Assembly: GCA_002162675.1 (NCBI GenBank)
Contig: MAAE01000042.1
Location: forward strand, 1-64,000
Direction: 5' to 3'
From: Colwellia sp. 39_35_sub15_T18
Lineage (GTDB): Bacteria; Pseudomonadota; Gammaproteobacteria; Enterobacterales; Alteromonadaceae
DNA length: 64,000 nt
Position numbers and translations under genes: made by a program. Positions within the stretch are counted from its first letter, which is position 1, and the number at the start of each line of letters is the position of its first letter. The notes under the pieces were generated by a model that did not search any database, was not told the origin of the DNA, and saw only the letters and a program-made list of their open reading frames with translations. Below, in pieces: positions 24,834-33,201 of this stretch.

Positions 24834-26207
24834 TTACCATGAAAATTCAACGGCTAAGCCACCGGTGCTTGCTTCATTCAACTGCCAGTCTATTTGATGA
24901 ATACTGGCGATACGGTTGACTATGGCAAGCCCTAAGCCTGAGCCTTCTCCGCTTGCATCTGGCGTTCTATAAAAGCGATCTTTAACCCGTTCCCTTAACG
25001 CTGCGGCAATGCCGGGTCCTGAATCTGCAACAGTAATTTTTTTATTCACACAATCAAGTGTGATGGTAATGCTAGATTGCTCAGGGCTGTATTTAATGGC
25101 GTTGGTTACTACATTAGATAGCATGTTATAAATCAGCGCTTGGTTACCCTTAATGGATAAAGTTTCATCGTTGGGATTGGAGAGCACATATAACAGTGAT
25201 TGCTCTTTTTGCTGCGCTAAATGTTTAAAATCGCTAACCACTTGTGCCACCGTTTTGGTGATATTTATGTCAGTAAAATCATCGGCGATAAGTTGTATGT
25301 CGGCTCGACTTAATGATAATAATTGCGCAACAAGATGAGATAATCTATTAATGCTTTTTTTGATATTAATAATAGAGGCATCTAGTGCGGTATCTTGGTT
25401 ATCTTCTAAGATATTTTCGGTGTGGATCATCAATGCTGCTAATGGTGTTCTTAATTCATGGGCGGCATCGGATGAAAAGCGCCTTTCTCGCTCATATTGC
25501 TCACTTAAATGATCAAATAAGGTATTTACCGCACTAATTAAGCCGGTCACTTCTTCTGGCTCGGTTTGATAAGACAGTTTTTCTAAACTGGAATAATTTT
25601 TTTCTTGCACGTCACTGGCGATCACTTCAAGGGGTTTGAGTCCTTTACGAATGACTAAACTGACCATTAAGACAAAGAAAGGAGTTAGCAAAAATAGCGG
25701 AATGGCATGATCTAAGGCGATATGGTGAATGAGTTCATCACGAATATCCATTCGTTCTCCCACCACTAAATGCCAGTCGTCTTCTTTAGAGTAAAGGGTA
25801 AAAATACGCCATTGATATTGGCCAACGTCAATGTAGGTATAACCTTGCGTTAAATTAGACTCTGGATGATTAGGCGCACTGGCTGAGCGCAAAATCAGGC
25901 CCGTTTCATTAATGACTTGAAACGATACTTTTTTCTCATAATTATGTTGAATAGAGTGAGGATCGTTTTCCTTGTTTAATAAAGCTTCGGTTAATGAGTC
26001 ACGATTTTTTTCAATAGAATCTCGGCTGATCATACCGTGTAACACACGGGCTGATTGCGCTAAACTGGCATCAAATAACTCTTCAACTTCTTCAGCCGTA
26101 TCGTAATACACCCAAGCCGCAGGAATGATGGTCATGGTTAATGCCCAGGCGACAATATGAAAGGTTAAATATCGACGAATTGAATAATGTTTTGTTTTAT
26201 TTTTCAT
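24834..26207 (-). CDS. Sensor histidine kinase (QseC/PmrB-like)
   Basis: The 457-residue inner-membrane kinase has membrane helices at about 14-34 and 168-186 enclosing a periplasmic sensor (about 35-165), then a HAMP-like linker, a dimerisation domain with the phospho-acceptor His250 in SDAAHELRTPLAAL, and an ATPase domain with the N-box (NVVTNAIKYSPE), DSGPG and GEGSGLGLAI. Start ATG 26207 overlaps the response regulator gene by 11 bases. The periplasmic part resembles QseC-type kinases; the signal is not known. Confidence 0.92.
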   Translation of the reverse strand: MKNKTKHYSIRRYLTFHIVAWALTMTIIPAAWVYYDTAEEVEELFDASLAQSARVLHGMISRDSIEKNRDSLTEALLNKENDPHSIQHNYEKKVSFQVINETGLILRSASAPNHPESNLTQGYTYIDVGQYQWRIFTLYSKEDDWHLVVGERMDIRDELIHHIALDHAIPLFLLTPFFVLMVSLVIRKGLKPLEVIASDVQEKNYSSLEKLSYQTEPEEVTGLISAVNTLFDHLSEQYERERRFSSDAAHELRTPLAALMIHTENILEDNQDTALDASIINIKKSINRLSHLVAQLLSLSRADIQLIADDFTDINITKTVAQVVSDFKHLAQQKEQSLLYVLSNPNDETLSIKGNQALIYNMLSNVVTNAIKYSPEQSSITITLDCVNKKITVADSGPGIAAALRERVKDRFYRTPDASGEGSGLGLAIVNRIASIHQIDWQLNEASTGGLAVEFSW

Positions 26208-26862
26208 AACTCTCTAATTTATAACCGACACCACGAATGGTTTTTATTATGCCGGTATATAGTTTCTTACGTAAATGATGTACGTGCACTTCGATGCTGT
26301 TGCTTTCTACTTCAATGTCCCAGCCATAAACGACATCTTCTAATTTTGCTTTGCTCATTACGCGATTCGGATTATTCAAAAATTCGGCTAAGAGTGTCGT
26401 TTCTCGGCGGCTCAATTCAATGAGTTGCCCAGCTAAAGTCACCTCTAAAGAAGCAGGGTTATAGGTGATTTTACCGTGCTCGATCACAGGTTCTACATGA
26501 CCATGGCGGCGCCGGCCTAATGCTCTTAGTCGAGCTTTTAACTCACTTAACTCAAAGGGTTTAATTAAATAATCATCTGCGCCAGTGTCTAAGCCAGTAA
26601 TTTTATCTTCGACTGAATCACGGGCTGTTAATATAAGAACAGGGATATCTAACCCTGATTTTCTCGCCGCTTTTAGCAGGTCAATACCATCGATATCGGG
26701 TAAACCAAGGTCAAGTATCATTAGCTCAAATTCCTCAGTTGTCAGTGCTTGTTTCGCTTGCAAGCCACTTTTCAACCAGTCGGTTTGGTAACCTTCTCGG
26801 TCTAGGGCGGTTTTTATTCCTTCACCTAATAATTGATCATCTTCCACTAATAAAATTCGCAT
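26197..26862 (-). CDS. OmpR-family response regulator (QseB/PmrA-like)
   Basis: The 221-residue regulator has a receiver domain with phospho-acceptor Asp51 (ELMILDLGLPDIDG) and Lys in LIKPFE, and an OmpR-type winged helix (SNSIEVHVHHLRKKL, TIRGVGYKL). It is the partner of the kinase that follows. PmrA and QseB proteins bind YTTAA direct repeats with an 11-bp period, and this pattern is found before three genes or operons around it. I found no such box before the regulator gene itself. Confidence 0.93.
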   Translation of the reverse strand: MRILLVEDDQLLGEGIKTALDREGYQTDWLKSGLQAKQALTTEEFELMILDLGLPDIDGIDLLKAARKSGLDIPVLILTARDSVEDKITGLDTGADDYLIKPFELSELKARLRALGRRRHGHVEPVIEHGKITYNPASLEVTLAGQLIELSRRETTLLAEFLNNPNRVMSKAKLEDVVYGWDIEVESNSIEVHVHHLRKKLYTGIIKTIRGVGYKLESYEK

Positions 26863-26978
26863 GATTTATTCAACGCCATTAACACTAAAAGCACTACGCT
26901 AAACTATTTAACCACTGACATCAATTACCAGTAATGGTGAACAGCAATGACTAGGACAAAACTTAGCCGTTATGGTGT

Positions 26979-27818
26979 TCACTCACGGGCAAACTTTTGA
27001 ATTATCGGCAGTTGCTTCACAATTGATTTGCTGACAATGGTAGGAAATAAGGCGTTCAATCGCACAAAAAGTTTTTCAGGCCAACCGATATAACGCTCGG
27101 ACTTATGTTGTTCAATCAGCAACAGCAGCTCTTTGGCGACCAGTTCAGGAGAGTCTGTGGCGGTGTTAAGTGCGGTATTTAATTGTGCAATTTTCTCACT
27201 AATTAGGTTGGTTTTAGTGGCTCTAGGCGATAGATATTTCACGGTAACCTTAGTATCGGCTAGTTCTCTAGACAAGGTTTGACTAAAACCTCGCAACGCA
27301 AATTTACTGGCACAATACGCAGCATAGCCAGGAAAACCAATGCTGCCAAAGGTTGAACCAATATTTATTATTTGTGCTGAGGGTTGTTTTAACAGCACAG
27401 GCAACAAGGCTTGAGTTAATTGCATAGGGGCGATGGTGTTGGTGGCAATAATGCGCTCTATTTCATTGGCAGTTGTTTGTTCAAATAAAGATAATTGACT
27501 GATACCAGCATTATTAATCAGTAAATTAATGTCGAATGGCAGTGTCGCTAAGTAGTTAATTAAACGTGTGCGTTGCTCTGCTTCAATCAAGTCTACCGCA
27601 AAAATTTCAACGCTATTACGAGCATTAATATTCGATGCTAAGAGTTCAGCTTGTCGTTGTTGCAGTTTATGACTGTTTCGGCCAATTAATACTAAATTAG
27701 CCCCTTGGTCAAACAGCCGCTGACTAAACGCTTTGCCCATGCCGCCGGTGGCTCCGGTCAGTAAAATATTAGTATTTTTCATTTCGTGTGGTAATTTGTT
27801 TGATGATTGATTTTTCAT
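26979..27818 (-). CDS. Short-chain dehydrogenase/reductase
   Basis: From ATG 27818 (eight bases after AGG; GTG 27827 would add three residues) the protein has 279 residues. The Rossmann motif TGATGGMGKAF is at residues about 21-31, NNAG near 105 and the catalytic YCASK with a preceding serine near 160. It should reduce or oxidise a carbonyl or alcohol with NADP(H). It lies between the TauD-like gene (gap of about 106 bases) and the response-regulator gene (gap 116). The gap before it contains three YTTAAG-like half-sites but not in the 11-bp spacing. Confidence 0.88.
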   Translation of the reverse strand: MKNQSSNKLPHEMKNTNILLTGATGGMGKAFSQRLFDQGANLVLIGRNSHKLQQRQAELLASNINARNSVEIFAVDLIEAEQRTRLINYLATLPFDINLLINNAGISQLSLFEQTTANEIERIIATNTIAPMQLTQALLPVLLKQPSAQIINIGSTFGSIGFPGYAAYCASKFALRGFSQTLSRELADTKVTVKYLSPRATKTNLISEKIAQLNTALNTATDSPELVAKELLLLIEQHKSERYIGWPEKLFVRLNALFPTIVSKSIVKQLPIIQKFARE

Positions 27819-27924
27819 CTGATGCACCTTTTATAGTATTCTTGACTTAAGCTATGAATTCTTAACTTACATTTTAGTGTTGCTTTAAGCTGTTGAGAGC
27901 AGCTCACTAGCGGCTCACTCGAGA

Positions 27925-28851
27925 TTATGAGCCCATGGCGATATATAGCTGTCTGTCAGTAAGCTCGCCATTAATCGCTCTACGGCCGTGCAATACTCGC
28001 TTGTTATCAATAAGTACTACATCGCCATCTTGCCAACTAACTTCATGGGTGTATTTTTCTGCCAAATCAGTAGTTTGTTCTATCAGCAAATCACTGACTT
28101 GCTCACCATCGGCAAAAGTATAAATGGGCTTTTGGTAATTAAAGGATGGGCCTAGTATTGCATTGGCAAAAGCCATTTCATTCGACTCTTTATTAGGAAC
28201 GTCTTCTCTTTTGTTAACCAAGCATGGTTGAATGTCTAATTGATAATCTAAACTGCCATCACTATTTATTGAGCCGCGCTGATTTGGGTTTACCGCAATA
28301 AAATCTGCTAAGTGTTTTTCTTCAACTTCACTCACAGAGTTTACCTTTGGATGTTGGGCTGCGACATATTTGCGCCACAAATGTGCGGGTAGTTGTCTAG
28401 ACACCGTGATCCCTTGTCGCCATTTCTGTTGCAATTCAGCAGGCATGTTGTTAAATAACTCTCGACCATCGCATATTGTGGTTTGCGAACCAGATTTGGC
28501 ACTTTTAGCGCTATAAAAACCGACATATTGAGGAGGAAAAGGTGTGTTACCATTTTCTATATGTAAGCCAACAGACTCTTTCCCTGCATTCACCTTTTGG
28601 CTAGCGTTATCGGCAAATTCTCTGGCGGGATCAAAGGTAAGTTGCTGGCAAAACTGTTGCAGTAGTTCACTAAATTTATTTAAATTGCTATCAAAGCCGC
28701 GCAATAGTACCCAACCCTCTTTAGCTAAGTGTTGCTTTGCTAGTAGCACTGTTTTTTCATCAGTTAGGTCGTTTGTTAAGGCTTTTGTTAGGCTGTCTAT
28801 TGGGTTGCTTGTTAGGGTGTGGCTTTGTGTTGGGGTAATGATATTGTTCAT
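27925..28851 (-). CDS. TauD/clavaminate-synthase-like Fe(II)/2-oxoglutarate dioxygenase
   Basis: The 308-residue protein has the iron ligands of this family: H97-x-E99 in GLHIENG and H288 in VLHGRRAI, with an arginine downstream for 2-oxoglutarate. The glutamate in HxE rather than HxD is like clavaminate synthase. It should hydroxylate, desaturate or cleave an organic substrate; taurine is unlikely given the neighbours. The AMP-ligase gene ends 38 bases upstream in the same direction, so the two are cotranscribed. Confidence 0.87.
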   Translation of the reverse strand: MNNIITPTQSHTLTSNPIDSLTKALTNDLTDEKTVLLAKQHLAKEGWVLLRGFDSNLNKFSELLQQFCQQLTFDPAREFADNASQKVNAGKESVGLHIENGNTPFPPQYVGFYSAKSAKSGSQTTICDGRELFNNMPAELQQKWRQGITVSRQLPAHLWRKYVAAQHPKVNSVSEVEEKHLADFIAVNPNQRGSINSDGSLDYQLDIQPCLVNKREDVPNKESNEMAFANAILGPSFNYQKPIYTFADGEQVSDLLIEQTTDLAEKYTHEVSWQDGDVVLIDNKRVLHGRRAINGELTDRQLYIAMGS

Positions 28852-28889
28852 ATTAATTTCTCTATAAAATTTGGCGAAATTGACGGAAA

Positions 28890-30416
28890 CTAAGCGTAAA
28901 GCGCAGCAAGTTGTTGTTGATAAACTTTTTCAATGTTTAGTCTTTTTAAACGACCATTATTAGTCAGCAAATTGTTATTAGGGGTAAAAGGCTGTTCAGC
29001 TCTAAGCCAGTGTCGAATTTGTGCGTAATCAGGTAAGTGTTTATTGCACTCATCAATGGCATTCTTTATCTCTATTGTGCTAGTTAAAGGAGAGACAATT
29101 ACCGCAGATAACGACGGGCGCGCTTCGCCAAAAACTGCAACTTGTGCAATAGCAGACGATGAAGATAAACTTGCTTCAACCCACTCAGGCGAAATGTTTC
29201 GTCCAAAACTACTGACAATTTTGTTATTTTTTCTGCCGGAAACAAATATATAGCCGTCTTCGTCTATGTAACCTAAATCACCAGTGTAAATACGGTCTAA
29301 AGGTTGCTCTAATTCACCTAAGTAACCGAGCATTGCCTGACCTTCAATGACTATTTCGCCCTCTTCACTAATAACAACAGCAACATGTTCAAGGGCTTTT
29401 CCGACACTGCCAATCCTTTGTTGAGACGGTAAATTTAAGCTTACTACTGAACCACATTCTGATAAGCCATAACCTTCAAAAACGGGTAAACCTAAGGTAT
29501 TAGCTTGCTGTAAAATCGGCTTCGACGATTTTCCGCCACCGACAGCAATAAATTGCAAACTTGAGCATTGTTTCAATACCGTGCCATTAAAACCGTGCAC
29601 TAAAAGTGTTAACATTTGCGGCAATAAAATAATGCTGCCAGCTTGATACAAAGCTACCTTCGCAAGCAATTGACTGATATCAAATTCGGCATTGGACAGA
29701 AAACCCAAGGCAGCTAGTGGCTCGGTGATAACTACCCCGCCGTGCAGTAAACATACATACACGCCAGCAATGTTTTCTAGCAAAGTTGCTAAGGGTAAAA
29801 CACATAAGTGATTAGTGGTGGACATTGCGCTCATCGACGCTGCGATACCTTCGCATACTGCGCCAATATTTTGTGCTGACAGACATACGCCTTTAGGCTC
29901 TCCCGTCGACCCCGAGGTATAGGTTATTTTAATTGTATTGGTTAAATCGACAGTTTTTTTAGTCGACTCTTTAGTGGATTCTTTAAGCGTTATTCGAAGC
30001 ATAACGGTATTTTTCAGGGGTAAAATAGTTGCAGAATGTTCATCAGTTTCAATCGCCAAAGACTGGTTACTTGTTAAAGTACTCGACATCAATGGCTGCG
30101 TTATAATCGCTTCAACTCCTGCAGAGGCAACTAAATGTCCGACTTGTGATTGGCTGAAGAACAAGGGGATAGGAACAAGCGTAATGCCTAATTTTGCCGC
30201 CGCTAAATCACAAATTATCCACTGTGCGCAGTTGTCCATAAAAAGGCCGATACACTTAACGCCTTCCTTTTCCAAAAAACTGCTGACACTGGTTATATTT
30301 TCGAGTAGCTGTTGATTGGAAATAGTAGTTTGCGTACTGCCATCGTTTGAAATTAACGCATCTTGTTCAGGGAAATGTGTCGCTCGACTTGCTAATGCCT
30401 TGAATAGTTTTTTCAT
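28890..30416 (-). CDS. AMP-dependent acyl-CoA synthetase/ligase
   Basis: The 508-residue enzyme belongs to the adenylate-forming superfamily. The phosphate loop is TYTSGSTGEPKG (residues 165-176), followed by EGYGLSECGSV, YTGDLGYIDEDGYIFVSGRKNN and a C-terminal domain that should carry the catalytic lysine near LLTNNGRLKR. It would activate a fatty or other carboxylic acid as acyl-AMP and then transfer it, probably to CoA or an amine. It starts an operon with the TauD-like gene, preceded by GAGG and by a PmrA-type box 57 bases upstream. Confidence 0.9.
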   Translation of the reverse strand: MKKLFKALASRATHFPEQDALISNDGSTQTTISNQQLLENITSVSSFLEKEGVKCIGLFMDNCAQWIICDLAAAKLGITLVPIPLFFSQSQVGHLVASAGVEAIITQPLMSSTLTSNQSLAIETDEHSATILPLKNTVMLRITLKESTKESTKKTVDLTNTIKITYTSGSTGEPKGVCLSAQNIGAVCEGIAASMSAMSTTNHLCVLPLATLLENIAGVYVCLLHGGVVITEPLAALGFLSNAEFDISQLLAKVALYQAGSIILLPQMLTLLVHGFNGTVLKQCSSLQFIAVGGGKSSKPILQQANTLGLPVFEGYGLSECGSVVSLNLPSQQRIGSVGKALEHVAVVISEEGEIVIEGQAMLGYLGELEQPLDRIYTGDLGYIDEDGYIFVSGRKNNKIVSSFGRNISPEWVEASLSSSSAIAQVAVFGEARPSLSAVIVSPLTSTIEIKNAIDECNKHLPDYAQIRHWLRAEQPFTPNNNLLTNNGRLKRLNIEKVYQQQLAALYA

Positions 30417-30473
30417 ATTGGCCTCTTCAATTAATCAATATAGATTGCTTAAAAGCGAGTATTAATGATGAAA

Positions 30474-30490
30474 CTTAACTCAACCTTAAA
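30474..30490 (-). promoter_or_regulatory. PmrA/QseB-type direct-repeat box (AMP-ligase operon)
   Basis: On the minus strand the site reads TTTAAG-GTTGA-GTTAAG, with the 11-bp period of PmrA/QseB boxes and one base off consensus in the second half. It has the same orientation toward its gene as the other two boxes. Confidence 0.6.
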
Positions 30491-30571
30491 TGGATATTTA
30501 CGGTGATGGTTATTAAGTTACATGGCTATATAGATAACTCAGGAGCCATTATTTAATGCGGTATTATTGTT

Positions 30572-30629
30572 TGTAGGAACGGTTTAACCGTGATTTTTAA
30601 AAGAGCTCGAGGATAAATCCTCTCCTACA
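30572..30629. repeat. REP-like palindromic element
   Basis: TGTAGGAACGGTTTAACCGT at one end and its counterpart ending in CTCTCCTACA at the other form two facing hairpins (ACGGTTTAACCGT and GAGGATAAATCCTC). The outer TGTAGGA/TCCTACA ends are inverted. This is the design of REP/BIME elements. Partial matches lie at 50118-50128 and 54104-54112. Confidence 0.7.
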
Positions 30630-30738
30630 GGTGAAAGCTAAGCCTGTTTACTGATTTCCTGAGTAAAATGCATAGGCACGTTAAGTTATGATGAGATAAG
30701 CTGTCTGTTGAGATGAACAATTTATCTAAACAAGCATA

Positions 30739-30773
30739 TTGCACTTGCATTAAAACTGTATATACTAACAGTT
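30739..30773 (+). promoter_or_regulatory. lexA promoter with SOS box
   Basis: A -35 TTGCAC (30739-30744), a 16-base spacer and -10 TATACT (30761-30766) are overlapped by the LexA box CTGTATATACTAACAG (30756-30771). LexA thus should repress its own gene by blocking the -10 region. I see one box only, against two in E. coli. Confidence 0.88.
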
Positions 30774-30812
30774 GTAAATAAACACAGCCCTTTGCCTAGA
30801 AAGGAAAAGCTT

Positions 30813-31445
30813 ATGCCAGCAATAATTGAATTAAAGCCTTTAACAAACCGCCAACAGCAGATATTTGATCTCATCAAAGAGAATATTCAAAATACTGGCA
30901 TGCCACCTACCCGAGCAGAAATTGCTCAGTTTTTTGGTTTTAAATCAGCCAATGCGGCAGAAGAACATTTAAAGGCATTGGCTAAAAAAGGTTACATTGA
31001 AATGTTGCCGGGGACATCCCGAGGTATTCGTTTAGCTGAGCAATTTACGCACGAAGAGGGCTTGCCTCTTATTGGCCGTGTTGCGGCTGGTGAACCTATT
31101 TTGGCTGAAGAGCATGTTGAAGATCATTACAAAATGGATGGTAATTTATTTCATCCCCCCGCAAACTATTTGCTGCGCGTTAATGGCGAAAGCATGAAGG
31201 ATATTGGTATTCTCGATGGCGATTTGTTGGCGGTTCACCAAACGACAGATGTACAAAATGGGCAAGTGATTGTGGCCCGTGTTGAAAATGATGTCACGGT
31301 TAAGCGCTTTAAGCGTGAGGGTAATATTGTTTATTTACAGGCTGAAAATGAAAGCTTTTCACCTATTAAGGTGGATTTAACCTGCCAAGAATTCAATATT
31401 GAAGGTATTGCTGTTGGCATTATCCGCAATGAAACTTGGATGTAG
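30813..31445 (+). CDS. lexA: LexA SOS repressor
   Basis: The 210-residue repressor has an N-terminal winged helix-turn-helix (about 1-70, [23 protein letters not shown]) and a C-terminal S24 self-cleavage domain. The cleavage site is Ala92-Gly93 (RVAAGEP), with catalytic Ser127 (GESMKD) and Lys164 (VTVKRFK). RecA filaments trigger this cleavage after DNA damage. ATG 30813 follows AAGGAAAA; TTG 30792 would add seven residues. It is slightly longer than E. coli LexA (202). Confidence 0.97.
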   Translation: MPAIIELKPLTNRQQQIFDLIKENIQNTGMPPTRAEIAQFFGFKSANAAEEHLKALAKKGYIEMLPGTSRGIRLAEQFTHEEGLPLIGRVAAGEPILAEEHVEDHYKMDGNLFHPPANYLLRVNGESMKDIGILDGDLLAVHQTTDVQNGQVIVARVENDVTVKRFKREGNIVYLQAENESFSPIKVDLTCQEFNIEGIAVGIIRNETWM

Positions 31446-32028
31446 TTTGTATATATCGTATACATAACCTAAAAATAAAGAGTAGTTGGCCATGCATTGT
31501 TCAACTGCTATTTTTCACCTCTCTTATCTTGCTATTCCCCTACAAAAGTGGCGATTAAATAAGCGTTTAATCATGTTTATTGGCAGTATATAAATATTTA
31601 TTTTGTTAATGTTTAAAATTCCTGCAGCCTATACATATAAAGCCATAGCTTTAACTTAGAGCTCTTACTCTTTTGAAATTACTGGTGTTTATTTTTCCAT
31701 AATTAAAAAATTGTTTGACCTAGATCAAATTTTGAGTGATTCTAGAACAGTAATCGAACAAAAAATAACTGTATACAAAAATAATAAGACGTTAGTGCGC
31801 TTTTCGATAACTGAATTTTTACCTAGATATACCTAGCGAAAGGAATTGCCGTTCAACGTCAGTTAATTTAATAAAAATATAATAATGAAATTAGCAGATA
31901 ATCAGTTTAATGAGTTGTGATGTACATGGCTGTATTTCTGTTTTCTATTTTTTATATCCTGTTTTAAAAAGCATAAAAAGTTCTGACTTTTATCTTGAAT
32001 AAACGGGTGTTGATAGGGGAGAGGTTGA
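31446..32028. other. 583-base gap between lexA and coxB
   Basis: No convincing gene is present; the only longer frame is antisense to the coxB start and has no family signature. The stretch should hold the oxidase promoter. It contains an FNR-type box (separate entry) and a GTATA...TATAC inverted repeat at about 31448-31464. A long untranslated leader is possible. Confidence 0.5.
31715..31728. promoter_or_regulatory. FNR/Anr-type box upstream of the oxidase operon
   Basis: TTGAC-CTAG-ATCAA matches the FNR consensus TTGAT-N4-ATCAA in nine of ten positions. It is 301 bases before the coxB start, so it would have to act on a promoter with a long leader. Oxygen control of this oxidase is plausible. 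Confidence 0.5.
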
Positions 32029-33198
32029 GTGAGTAGAAGTAACCAACGTTGGTTGTTGGGGGGAGGGCTGTGTTTTGCTAGTCTGCTTTCCAGTTCAGCT
32101 TGGGCAGATACACAGTTAAATCTGACCAAAGGCGTAACAGCAGTCAGTAGAGAGGTATATGATTTACATATGCTAGCACTCTATATTTGTACTGCTATTG
32201 GTGTCGTGGTTTTTGGGGCAATGTTTTGGTCGATGTTTTTTCATCGAAAATCTAAAGGGGCTAAGGCCGCTGATTTTCATGAAAGCACGAAAGTAGAGAT
32301 ACTTTGGACGACTATTCCTATTGTTATTCTTATTGCCATGGCCGTTCCTGCAACTAGCACACTGATTGACATGGAAAATAACGATAATTCCGAAGTCACC
32401 ATTCAAGTTACTGGCTCACAATGGAAATGGCATTATAAATATTTTGATCAAAATATTGAATACTACTCAGTACTTTCAACGCCACGAGAGCAATATGAAA
32501 ATCAAAATGGCAGCTTTGCTGGCAACGGCGCCAATAAAGACGAAAATTATTTACTTGAAGTAGATAAACCTCTGGTTATTCCTGCCAATAAAAAAGTACG
32601 GTTTTTAATTACTTCCGATGATGTTATTCATGCTTGGTGGGTACCTGCATTTGCCGTTAAACAAGATGCTAACCCAGGCTTTATTAATGAAGCCTGGACC
32701 AATGTTGATAAGCCCGGCGTTTATCGAGGTCAATGTGCTGAGCTTTGCGGTAAAGATCATGGCTTTATGCCCATTGTCGTTGAAGTTAAGTCTCCTGAAG
32801 ATTATGACGCTTGGCTGAATGAGCAACATGCACTAGCAGCAAAGTCGGCTGATGCCGAGAAAGCTTCGTTAAGTGCCTCGATGAGCAAAGAAGAATTGAT
32901 GCAATTAGGTGAAAGCACTTATATGGCTTATTGCGCAGCTTGCCATCAGCCTACAGGTTTAGGCCTTCCTCCTGCTTTTCCTGCTCTTAAAGGCAGCCCT
33001 ATTGCAACGACGGGTTCTGTCGCCGAGCATATTGATGTGGTCTTTAATGGGCGTGCAGGTACAGGTATGCAAGGTTATGGTAAACAACTTAGCTTAAAAG
33101 AAATTGCGGCAGTAGTCACTTATGAGCGCAATGCTTGGGGTAACGACACCGGTGATTTAGTGCAAAGTGCAGATGTTAAAGCGGCTGGCGGAGAATAA
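32029..33198 (+). CDS. coxB: Cytochrome c oxidase subunit II with fused cytochrome c (caa3 type)
   Basis: The 389-residue protein has a signal peptide (to about Ala27), two membrane helices (about 45-65 and 85-107), a CuA domain with CAELCGKDHGFM, and a C-terminal class I cytochrome c with CAACH (C302, C305, H306) and a Met ligand further on. It accepts electrons from soluble cytochrome c and passes them to subunit I. GTG 32029 is preceded by AGGGGAGAGG. It is the first gene of the oxidase operon; coxA follows after three bases. Confidence 0.95.
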   Translation: MSRSNQRWLLGGGLCFASLLSSSAWADTQLNLTKGVTAVSREVYDLHMLALYICTAIGVVVFGAMFWSMFFHRKSKGAKAADFHESTKVEILWTTIPIVILIAMAVPATSTLIDMENNDNSEVTIQVTGSQWKWHYKYFDQNIEYYSVLSTPREQYENQNGSFAGNGANKDENYLLEVDKPLVIPANKKVRFLITSDDVIHAWWVPAFAVKQDANPGFINEAWTNVDKPGVYRGQCAELCGKDHGFMPIVVEVKSPEDYDAWLNEQHALAAKSADAEKASLSASMSKEELMQLGESTYMAYCAACHQPTGLGLPPAFPALKGSPIATTGSVAEHIDVVFNGRAGTGMQGYGKQLSLKEIAAVVTYERNAWGNDTGDLVQSADVKAAGGE

Positions 33199-33201
33199 TA
33201 A

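Noticed and set aside
24834-26862. Naming the two-component system pmrAB or qseBC.
   Set aside because: Both families are close; no lipid A modification genes or other diagnostic neighbours decide between them.
27846-27889. Three YTTAAG-like half-sites before the SDR gene.
   Set aside because: Their spacings are 15 and 23 bases, not 11, so they do not form a PmrA-type box; AT-rich DNA can give such half-sites by chance.
31902-32129. A 75-residue minus-strand frame across the coxB start.
   Set aside because: It overlaps the coxB ribosome site and signal peptide region and resembles nothing known.
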